Assembly: GCF_900105925.1 (NCBI RefSeq) | Contig: NZ_LT629791.1 | Span: forward strand, 930,001 to 994,000 | Direction: 5' to 3' | From: Jiangella alkaliphila | GTDB taxonomy: Bacteria > Actinomycetota > Actinomycetes > Jiangellales > Jiangellaceae | Length of the DNA: 64,000 bases | In this document: piece by piece, positions 51,701 to 59,400 of the stretch | Position numbering within the stretch: the first letter of the stretch is position 1 | Layout: each line of letters starts with the position of its first letter | The notes under the pieces: model-generated | The model's database searches: none | What the model was told of the DNA's origin: nothing | What the model saw: the letters and a program-made list of their open reading frames with translations, nothing else | Made by a program: the position numbers and the translations under genes

Positions 51701-51801
51701 GGACCGCCGAGGAGTTCGTCACGCTGGGCCTGCTGACCGACGAGCAGAAGGACACGGTCGTCGCGGCCGCCGGCCAGGCGCGGGCCGAGCTGGCAGTCTG
51801 A
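48709..51801 (+). CDS. Tat-secreted GH127 (DUF1680) beta-L-arabinofuranosidase with LamG insertion
   Basis: This is a 1,030-residue precursor with a twin-arginine signal (LSRRTFVRASAIGAAAIAAP, cleavage near AAAA). GH127 sequence begins at about 60 (RPFWPNDVRLGTGLLQEKRD, GWEDGGLLSGHWAGHYLSAL). It is interrupted at about 184-365 by a LamG/concanavalin-like jellyroll (FTIATWVNLAQAQSWSRVFD, IDEFHIFDRALSAAEVQSLQ) and resumes at about 410 (PWYTQHKIMRGLLDAYYLAG). Active-site zinc ligands match HypBA1: Glu652-x-Cys654 in GGAETCSIYN and Cys722-Cys723 in GTCCGGTGLENH, with one of the paired Cys as nucleophile. It releases beta-linked L-arabinofuranose, for example from hydroxyproline-rich glycoproteins. 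Confidence 0.92.
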   Translation: MTIEKPGLSRRTFVRASAIGAAAIAAPTAIPTAAAAAVETSGAAADDVTGAAPYVGAGSNAPVRPFWPNDVRLGTGLLQEKRDRMKAFLQTFDERRFLVLFNNQAGRPNPPGVSTPGGWEDGGLLSGHWAGHYLSALAQAYADGGEQIFKTKLDWMVTELAACQAAITARIDNPDEPEEPEEPVIGRVPGRFGNGLRLNGGSTAQHVRLPQEAVSQLTNFTIATWVNLAQAQSWSRVFDFGTGTAVNMFLTARSGSTGNAPRFAITTSGSGGEQQINGTSAIPTSQWVHLAVSLAGNVGTLYVNGAVAGTNANMTLNPTNLGVPGNVWIGRSQYGDPMLNATIDEFHIFDRALSAAEVQSLQDSAAGTTGGGNIAWYRCDETEGATLQDASPNGRSAGIVPVPSGNEPLWTPVYPGYLGAIPEDAVIRLAPPRFAVYGGNLATNVWAPWYTQHKIMRGLLDAYYLAGNQTALDVVTKMADWAHSALTIGDKKHPQYTGPITRSDLNYMWDTYIAGELGGANEIFPEIYALTGDEQHLETAKLFDNRESLFDAAVDDRDILVVTNPSQIGRRRPARLHVNMHVPNFTGYLRIFEQTGVQDYFDAAKHFFTWIVPHRMFSHGGTGGNFPGSNNNIEMFQNRDNIANAIAQGGAETCSIYNVSKLARNLFFHTQDPAYMDYYERAIFNQIAGSRADTTTTSNPQVTYFQPLTPGANRSFGNTGTCCGGTGLENHTKYQDTVYFKSADGSALWVNLFVPSTLTWAEKGLVVSQETAFPRQDSTRITIQSGGGLFDLKLRRPAWATKGFTVRVNGRPAPMQPADPGTYATLRRTWRPGDVVEVSMPFGIRIERAIDRPDTQSIMWGPLLLPILGNPGGGTYRELTLYSQLKLDGDYARSAITAAGTSPAGDQLFTTHGFNLRPWYVGDTQAHSAYFRRVEPRIVFGSIDTGVPNVKRNDELPNYDVPVTGIPQPGTDGLSFLDVVWDDAPFKNHGAFVSTVARTAEEFVTLGLLTDEQKDTVVAAAGQARAELAV

Positions 51802-51872
51802 CGTTCACCCCCTAACCGCCGGCCGGTCCCTGGGCCGGCCGGCGGGTACCACCGCACGAGAGGGCGGGACTC

Positions 51873-53075
51873 TTGACCGACGATTTCGGGCCGTTGGAGC
51901 TGTGGGAGCCCGAGACCCGGCGCGACCCGCACCCGTTCTACGCCCGCGTGCGCGCGGCCGGCGGCCCGGTGCCGCAGTACGACCCGGCCGGCAACCGGTT
52001 CTGGATCGTCGCGCGGCACGCCGACGTGCTCGAGGGCCTGCAGCACCCGGACATCGGGCACGAGGTGCACCGGCACCAGGAGCGCGACCGTTCGCCGTCG
52101 CCGTACCCGCCGAGCGAGACCGAGCGCATTTCGTCGCGCCAGCTGATCGCGCTGGACCCGCCCGACCACACCCGGCTGCGGCGGCTGGTCAGCACCGCGT
52201 TCACCGCGCGGACGGTGGCTCGGCTGGAGGGCTGGATCGCCGACGTCGCGGCCGAGCTCGTCGCGCAGGCGCGCCGGCTGGGCCGGTTCGACGCGGTGAC
52301 CGACCTGGCCGACCCGCTGCCGGTCAACGTCATCGCGCAGCTCGTCGGCGTCCCGGACGAGGACCGCGCCAGGTTCCGGGACTGGTCGGCGACGATCGTC
52401 TCCGCGTCGGACTACGACGGCTCGGCCACACTGGCGTTCGCGGCCTACGTCGACGAGCTGGCCGCGCGACGCCGGGCCGAGCCGCGCGACGACCTGATCT
52501 CCGGGCTGGTCGCGCTGGAGGCGCAGGGCGAGGCGCTGGACCGCGACGAGCTGGTCGCGATGGTGCAGCTGCTGCTGATCGCCGGCCAGGAGACCACCGT
52601 CGACGTCATCGCGAACGCGCTGCGTCTGTTGCTGACCCATCCAGAGCAGTGGCACGACCTGCGCACCGACCCGTCGCTGGCCGGTGCGGTCGTCGAGGAG
52701 ACGCTGCGGTTCCGCGGGCCGGTCGAGATCGTCCCGCCGCGGTTCACGTTCCGCGAGCTCGACCTCGCCGGCGGCACGATCCCGGCGTTCGAGCGGGTCG
52801 GCCTGTCGCTGTGGGGCGCGAACCGCGACCCCGAGGTCTTCGCCGACCCGGACGTGTTCGACGTCCACCGCGCCGACGTCGCGCGGCACCTCGCGTTCGG
52901 GTACGGAGGGCACTTCTGCCTCGGCGCGCCGCTCGGCCGCCTGGAGGCCCGGCTCATGCTGGAAGCCGTCGCGCGCGAGCTGCCGGACCTGGAGCTCACC
53001 AAGGCGGTGGACGACGTCCGCCTGCACCACGGCGGCGCGCTGCCGCTGCAGGTCGGGCCGGCCCCGTCCAGCTGA
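51873..53075 (+). CDS. cytochrome P450
   Basis: This is a 400-residue soluble bacterial P450. The I-helix is LLLIAGQETTVDVIAN (AGxET oxygen-activation motif), the ExxR is EETLRFR, and the heme loop is LAFGYGGHFCLGAPLGRLEA with proximal Cys349. The substrate cannot be read, and no ferredoxin gene is adjacent. The start is TTG at 51873 after GAGGGCGGG. It is placed 71 bases after the GH127 gene and 79 before the convergent GH43-type gene. Its presence in a pentose-polymer locus is unexplained. Confidence 0.93.
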   Translation: MTDDFGPLELWEPETRRDPHPFYARVRAAGGPVPQYDPAGNRFWIVARHADVLEGLQHPDIGHEVHRHQERDRSPSPYPPSETERISSRQLIALDPPDHTRLRRLVSTAFTARTVARLEGWIADVAAELVAQARRLGRFDAVTDLADPLPVNVIAQLVGVPDEDRARFRDWSATIVSASDYDGSATLAFAAYVDELAARRRAEPRDDLISGLVALEAQGEALDRDELVAMVQLLLIAGQETTVDVIANALRLLLTHPEQWHDLRTDPSLAGAVVEETLRFRGPVEIVPPRFTFRELDLAGGTIPAFERVGLSLWGANRDPEVFADPDVFDVHRADVARHLAFGYGGHFCLGAPLGRLEARLMLEAVARELPDLELTKAVDDVRLHHGGALPLQVGPAPSS

Positions 53076-53154
53076 CTGGACGGAACCGGCCCGATCGGTG
53101 AGTGCTGCCCTCCACGCCCACCGGAACCGGCAGGCGTCGAGGGTCGGTGGGATA

Positions 53155-56100
53155 TCAGCCGCACGTCGCGGCTTCGTAGTCTGCGTAGACCTCGGTCACC
53201 ACCTCCTCACCGTTGACGGTGCCAGTGGCTTCGACCGTCACCTCGCCCGCGGGGATCTGCGCCGTCCGCGCGGCGAGGGACTGGTCGGCGACCCCGCCCG
53301 GAGCGACGTCGCGGAACGAGCGGATGCCGTAGGCGGTCTCGATCCGGACGTCGATGGGCACGTCGTGGTCGTTGGTGACCCGCACCGTCACGAAGCCGGT
53401 CCGGCCGAGGCAGCGGGTGCCGGCCTCGACCGTCGCCGGCACCTTCGGCAGGCCGGGATCGTCGGCGAAGACCCGCCACTCCGTCGCCGCGACCGCGGAG
53501 TACGTCGTGCCGTTGCCGTTCGCGGCGATCGCCGCGCGCAGCCGGTCTGTGGTCACCGGCGTGAACGTCACCGTGTTGAAGGCGGTCGAGCTGGTCCCGT
53601 ACGCCGACGGGTTCTCGACGTCGCGCCAGGCCGAGCCGTCCCAGTACTGCAGCACCCAGGACTGCGGCTCGGCGACGCCCTCGCCCGTCCCCTGGGGCTG
53701 GTCGCGCCAGAACTTGATCTCGGCGCCGGTGAGCCGGATCGGCCGGGCCCACTGGAACTGGGCCCACTGGGTGGCCGGCCGGTTGCCCGACCAGGTGCCC
53801 CAGAGCTGCGCCTGGCTCGGGTTGTTCGGGTCGAGGCCGTCGTTGAGCGCGCCGACGGCGTTCCACCCGGCCGTGTACGAGGCGGTCGCCGTGCCCAGCG
53901 GCGCGACGTTGCCGGTCAGCGGCCCGGAGATGTCGGCCGGGATCACCGCCGACCGCGTGGTCTCGACGTTGCCGGCGACGTCGGTGGCGCGGAAGAACAC
54001 CTGGTGCCGCTGGGTGTCCGGCGCCTTGACCGGGCGGCCGTCGTAAGGCGTCCAGGCCCCGCCCGTGCCGATGGCGTACTCGATGCGGGCCAGGCCGGAC
54101 GTGGCGTCGGTCGCCGAGATGCGCACGGACCGGCGCGCCTCGTCGACCGTCCCGGCGCTGGCCGGGGCGACGCGGTCGATCCGGACGGCGAGGCTCGCCG
54201 GGTCCGAGGTGTTGCCGGCCCGGTCCGTGGCCGTCGCGACGACGGCGTGCTGCCCGTCGCCGGTGACCGTGACGTCGGTGTAGCGCACCGGCCCCGCGAC
54301 CACCGGCGCCCCGCCGTCGACCACCGACTCGATGGTGACCCGGCCCCCACGGTCGTCCGCGCCGGCGACCCGCACCCGGACGTCGGACCGGAACCAGCCG
54401 GCGCTGCCTGCGCTGCCGCTCGGCGCCAGCGTGACGGTGGGCGCGGTCTCGTCGCCCTCGGTGTCCCCGGGGTCGATGACGTTGACGGTGGCCGTCACCC
54501 GCCCGCCCGCGTAGCCGAGGACCGAGCCCTCCACGGTGAGCGATCCGGGCGCCGCGACGTCGTCGGCGTCCAGTGCGTCCCAGAACGCCGGGACCTGTAG
54601 CGTCTCGCCCGACGACGGGAACGTCACCGGCACCGTGCCGGGCAGTTCCGTCTCGCCGACCTCGACGGTCATCGGCGGCGGTGCGACGGACCCGGGCTGC
54701 TCGGCCAGCGCCTTCCACTCCTCGACCGCGACAGCGGAGTACGTCTGGCCGTTGGTCGAGGCGTCGAACGTGGCCCGCAGCTGCGTCGTCGTCACCGGGC
54801 TGAACGTCGTGTTCTGGAACCCGCTCGTGCCAGTGCCGTACCCGCTCGGGTTCGGCACGTCGCGCCACTGCCCGTCGCCGCTCGCGTCCCAGTACTGGAT
54901 CTTCCACGACGCGGGCGCCGCGACACCGACGCCGGTGCCCTGCGGCTGGTCGTTCCAGAACTCGATCTGCGAGCCGGTCAGCCGCAGCGGCCGGTCCCAC
55001 GTGTACTGGACCCACTGCTGCGGCGGGTTGTTGCCGGTCCAAGTGCCCCACATGTCCGGCGGCAGCGGGTTGGGCCGGACGATCTCGTCGTTGAGTGCCT
55101 TCACCCAGTACTGCGTCGGCACCGGCGTGTTCGAGACCGTGACGGCCGCCTCCTGGGCCACGTTGGCGCGCGGCGTGACGTCCTTGACCTTCGGCGGCGT
55201 CGTGACGACCGGAAGGATGCGGGCCGGCGTCTGGGTGTCGTCCCACTCGAGGCGGTCGATCGCCACCGAGCGGCGGAAGTGGTTGCCGCCGACGGCGTCG
55301 GCCGTGTGGTAGGCCAGCCACCACTGCCCGTCGAACCGCACGATGCCCGGGTGGCTGGTCGTCGACGACACCGGGGCGAGGATCCGCCCGCGGTACGTCC
55401 ACGGCCCGGCCGGCGACGTGGCCGTGCCGTAGGCGATGCACGCGTGGTAGTTCGCCGGCGTGCACGGCGACGTCGGCCCGGCGTTGTTGCCGGCGTAGGC
55501 CATGTAGTAGGTGTCGTTGCGCTTGAAGATCCAGGCCGCCTCGAAGAAGCCGGTCAGCCCCGTGACGTTGCGCACCGAGCCGATCGGGGTCTTCATGTCC
55601 TGCTGCAGCTCGAGCATGCGCAGGTTGCCGAAGCTGCCCCAGTAGACGTAGACGCGCTGGTTCGGCGCCTCGCCGTCGATGAGGATCGTCGGGTCGATGT
55701 TGTGGATGGTGTTGGGGGCCGGCACCCGCTGGGAGATGATCGGCGCGCCGACGTGGTCGGTCCACGGTCCCGTCGGGGTGTCCGAGACCGCGACCCCGAT
55801 GCCGAACTTGTCGCTGGCCGGGCTGGCCGCTTCGTTCACCGGGACGTACCAGTAGTAGCGGCCGTCGACGCCGCGCACGACCTGACCGGCGTAGGCGCGG
55901 CCGGGCGTCGCCCAGCCGAACACCTGCTCGGGGCGCATGAGCGACGGGTGGTGCGTCCACTCGCCGGCGTCGACGTCGGAGGTCACGAACGCGCCCCACT
56001 CGTTCATGATGAAGTCGTTGCGGGTCGGGCCGGCCTCGTCGTGGCCGGTGAAGATGTAGAGCTGGTCGGCGCCGGTGTCGTTGCCCGGCGTGCCGGCCGG

Positions 56101-56292
56101 GACGACGATCGGCGCGGGGTCGGCCGAGTAGTAGCTGCCGTCGCCGAGGATCGGGTTCTCGGTGTTCGTGAATGTGACGGGGTCGGCGGCGGCCGCGGGC
56201 GCGACCGGGCCGAGCAGGCCGGCGGCGAGTACGGCGGCGACGGCAGCCGGCCCACTGCGGAAAAGCAGGCTGCGGCGTCGAGTGGCGGTCAT
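53155..56292 (-). CDS. secreted GH43-family arabinan-active glycosidase, multidomain
   Basis: This is a 1,045-residue secreted enzyme with a signal peptide (TATRRRSLLFRSG, cleavage near APAAAA). A five-bladed-propeller GH43-type catalytic domain (about 35-365) has the base-Asp region YYSADPAPIVVPAG, second Asp in NIDPTILIDGEAP and acid Glu in TGFFEAAWIFKRND. It is followed by a discoidin-like domain (about 370-530), a Big_4 Ig-like domain, a beta domain with TATDRAGNTSDP, and a second discoidin-like domain closely similar to the first (WNDQPQGTG versus WRDQPQGTG). A C-terminal domain of about 95 residues (RCLGRTGFVTVRVTN ... ATCG) is shared with the neighbouring glycosidase. AGGAG lies 5 bases before ATG. 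Confidence 0.9.
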   Translation of the reverse strand: MTATRRRSLLFRSGPAAVAAVLAAGLLGPVAPAAAADPVTFTNTENPILGDGSYYSADPAPIVVPAGTPGNDTGADQLYIFTGHDEAGPTRNDFIMNEWGAFVTSDVDAGEWTHHPSLMRPEQVFGWATPGRAYAGQVVRGVDGRYYWYVPVNEAASPASDKFGIGVAVSDTPTGPWTDHVGAPIISQRVPAPNTIHNIDPTILIDGEAPNQRVYVYWGSFGNLRMLELQQDMKTPIGSVRNVTGLTGFFEAAWIFKRNDTYYMAYAGNNAGPTSPCTPANYHACIAYGTATSPAGPWTYRGRILAPVSSTTSHPGIVRFDGQWWLAYHTADAVGGNHFRRSVAIDRLEWDDTQTPARILPVVTTPPKVKDVTPRANVAQEAAVTVSNTPVPTQYWVKALNDEIVRPNPLPPDMWGTWTGNNPPQQWVQYTWDRPLRLTGSQIEFWNDQPQGTGVGVAAPASWKIQYWDASGDGQWRDVPNPSGYGTGTSGFQNTTFSPVTTTQLRATFDASTNGQTYSAVAVEEWKALAEQPGSVAPPPMTVEVGETELPGTVPVTFPSSGETLQVPAFWDALDADDVAAPGSLTVEGSVLGYAGGRVTATVNVIDPGDTEGDETAPTVTLAPSGSAGSAGWFRSDVRVRVAGADDRGGRVTIESVVDGGAPVVAGPVRYTDVTVTGDGQHAVVATATDRAGNTSDPASLAVRIDRVAPASAGTVDEARRSVRISATDATSGLARIEYAIGTGGAWTPYDGRPVKAPDTQRHQVFFRATDVAGNVETTRSAVIPADISGPLTGNVAPLGTATASYTAGWNAVGALNDGLDPNNPSQAQLWGTWSGNRPATQWAQFQWARPIRLTGAEIKFWRDQPQGTGEGVAEPQSWVLQYWDGSAWRDVENPSAYGTSSTAFNTVTFTPVTTDRLRAAIAANGNGTTYSAVAATEWRVFADDPGLPKVPATVEAGTRCLGRTGFVTVRVTNDHDVPIDVRIETAYGIRSFRDVAPGGVADQSLAARTAQIPAGEVTVEATGTVNGEEVVTEVYADYEAATCG

Positions 56293-56332
56293 GGGGTCTC
56301 CTCGCGTCAGGCTTACGGTCCTGAGGAGCGGT

Positions 56333-56457
56333 GGGGGCGGAGGATGCTGCGCCGGCTCCGCTTCGCGGCGGTGAAGCATGCCGCGTGCGCTCTTGACGCC
56401 GGCTCCGCATCCTCCGCCCCCTCCGCGGCCCTCGGGCCTGGCGCCTGCACCCGAGGG
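56333..56457 (-). terminator. tandem hairpins after the giant glycosidase gene
   Basis: A 15-bp perfect stem (56333-56347 with 56407-56421) encloses a long loop containing GCCGGCTCCG twice. A second 8-bp stem, CCCTCGGG (56429-56436) with CCCGAGGG (56450-56457), follows. Both lie between the glycosidase stop at 56476 and the next start at 56292, and probably separate the two transcripts. Confidence 0.65.
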
Positions 56458-56475
56458 CTGGGAGGTGGCGGTGCG

Positions 56476-59400
56476 CTACCCGCAGGTGATCGCCGGGTAG
56501 GGCTTGACGATCTCCGCCGTCCTGCCGTTGGCGTCGATCGCGGTGACCGTCGTCTGACCGGCGGCGATGCTCGCCTGCCTCGTGGCGAACAGCTGGAACG
56601 CGGCGGCACCGGGCTCGATGCCGTCCAGCTGGCGGGTGCCGTACGGCGTCTCGAGCGTGATGTCGAGCTCGACGGGCTCACCATTCGTCGCCCGGACATC
56701 GATCACGGCCCGCCGCCCGAGGCAGCGCACCTCGGTGGCCACGGTCACCGCGGGCGGCGTCCCGCCGTCACCCACCGTCAGCCTGAGCGTCGTGGACCGG
56801 GTGCCCGCGTCGCTCACGTAGTCGGGCAGGATCAGGTCACCGGTGATCGTGTAGGCGCCCGGGGTGTTGACGACGGCCGGATTGAAGTTCCAGTCCACGC
56901 CGATCGCCTGATTGTCGCGCGAGCCGTCGTTGTAGGAGACCTCGACCTTCGTCGGCAGGTGCGGCAGCTCGCCCACGTCGACGGACTGCTCGAACTGCTC
57001 GGCGCCCTGGATCGAGATGCCGCCCGGCGAGTTCTCCGGCCGCACGTAGACGCGCGCCTCGGCGATCAGGCCGTACGTCGTGTTCGTGCCGTAGACGACG
57101 AACGGGTCGACGTTGGTCTCGGCCACCATCTCCTCGGTGATCGGCTGCCAGGTGAACGGCAGCGAACCGCGCGCACCGCTCGCGTACTCGACGTCCAGCT
57201 CGGCCGGCAGCGTCGGCACCTCGCCGACCACCGTGCGCATCAGGACCGGGCTGTCCACCGTCTCGACGGTGTCGCCGTTGACCCGCCACCTCAGCACACC
57301 CGTGCCCGCACCGCTGCCCTGCACGCCAGTGATGCGGATGCGCAGGTGACTCGTGGTGATGGCCTGGAAGTCGAGGTGGTTGTAGGCGTTGCGGGTCAGC
57401 GCGCCCGCGTACGTCGACGTCCCGGTCAGCGTGACGGGCGTCCAGGTCTGGCCGTCGTTCGAGCTCTCGACGACGTACGTGTCGGCCCGGGGCATCCGGG
57501 TGCCGCCGTTGTCGTCGTACCAGTAGATGTCGGTCGACCCGATCAGCACCGGCGAGTCCCAGCTGTACCGGAGCCACGCGGCGTTCGCCGGCGACGTGCC
57601 GTTGGCGGGCTGACCCCACGAGCCCCAGCCGTTGCCGGCGCCGGGGTTGGAGCTGGCCGGCGTGGTCGGCTCGTTCACCCGGAGCGGGTTCTCCCAAGGT
57701 GCGCTGCCGCTGGTGGTGATCGTGGCCAGCGCACCGAACTCGGCCGAGGTCGGCTTCTCGGTCAGCTGCACCTCGACGTCGCGCTGGGTGGTGAGCTCGC
57801 CGTCGGACGCCGTCAGCCGGAACACGTAGGTCCCCGCGACCGTGCCCGTGACCGTCGTGCTCAGTGCGTTGGCGTTGCCGAAGATGACCCCGGCGCCGGC
57901 CGGCCGCGAGACCGCCGACCAGCTGTAGGTCAGCTCGCCGGTGTCGGGGGCGCCGTCGTCGGTGATGATCCCGACCAGGTTCGTGGACAGGTTGCCGTCC
58001 CGCGTCCGGTCGACGGTGACCGTCACCGACGGCGGGTCATTGACGACGTCGGGCACCTCGCGGCCGGAGTCGAAGATCTGGATCTCCGAGATCGCGGTCG
58101 AGAACGACGGCGTGTTGGTGAACGCCAGCCGCACCCGGTCGGTCGTGACGGCGTCGAACAGCGCCTCGTTGAACTTGGCGCCGGGGATCTTCGGCGACTT
58201 GAACGCGTCCGGGACGGTGACCCAGCCGCCGCTGCCGTCGGGGATCTGGATCGTGTAGCGCTGCGGCTCGCGGTAGCCGCCGGTCTGGCGGTCGCTGACG
58301 AACCACACCTTGAGGTTGTCGAACCGGACCGGCTCGCCGAGGTCCAGCTCGACGTAACCGCCTGGCTCCGTCGTGCCGTAGTTGCCCCAGTACGGCTCGT
58401 TGACGGTGACGCCGTCGGTCACCGCGGCGAGCGTGACCGGGCGCTCGGTCTCCTTGATCGCACCCGGCGTGTAGTTCATCGCGCCGCTGGTCCAGCCCGG
58501 CGTGTGGAACTGCCGCCACGGCGTCGGACGGGCGCCCTGCTGGGTGAACGACGACGACAGCTCGGCGCCGTCGGCCAGGTTCGGCGCGTCCTCGCCGAGG
58601 TCGATGCCGGCCGTGCGCAGGTAGGACGCGACGCGCTCGTCCTCGATGGCGGTGTCGACCGCGGCGGGGAGTTCGGCGCCCTCGGCACCGGCCACGGTGA
58701 CCGTCAGGCCCTCGTCGGACTCGACGATCTCGTGGCTGTTCGGGTCGTAGACGAACCCGCCCAGCGCGTTCGCGGTCGCCTTGCGCTCACCGTCGACGAA
58801 CAGGCTGTAGCCCGCGCCCAGGCCGTAGTGGGAGCCGTCCTCGTCCCACACGATCGTGACGTCCTTGCCGTGGTAGCGCAGGTTGTTGACCATGAAGTGG
58901 TCGTAGCCGAGGTCGATCGGCGACAGCTCGATCACGTCGTCGGAGCGCGGCTGGATGCCGCCCATGTCCTCGACGTAGATGTAGTTCATGTTGCCGAGCA
59001 TGATGTGGTTCTGGTTGTTGCGGTTGTAGGTGCGCGTCGCCGGGTTCCAGTTCGAGTAGTACTCGGCCTGGTTCGCCACCCGGGCGTCACCGTTCGGGTA
59101 GATGCTCCACGCCATCCAGTCCAGCAGCCGCGCGGCGTACTCCGGCGTGACGTACTTCTGCTCCGGGTCGTAGTGCCGCAATGCCGACCGGACGGCGCGG
59201 TACTGGACCGTGAAGTTGATGTTGGAGAAGTTGTTCGACCCGCCGATCCCGAACTTCGTCTTGTCCCACTGGTTGGCGGTGTAGAACGGGAAGATCGGGA
59301 AGTTGTCGCCGTAGCGCAGGAACCGGAAGCCGTCGACGTAGGTGTTGGCCTGGTCGAACGGGATGAGGTTCTGGGCGTAGACGTCGTACAGGTTCGACTC

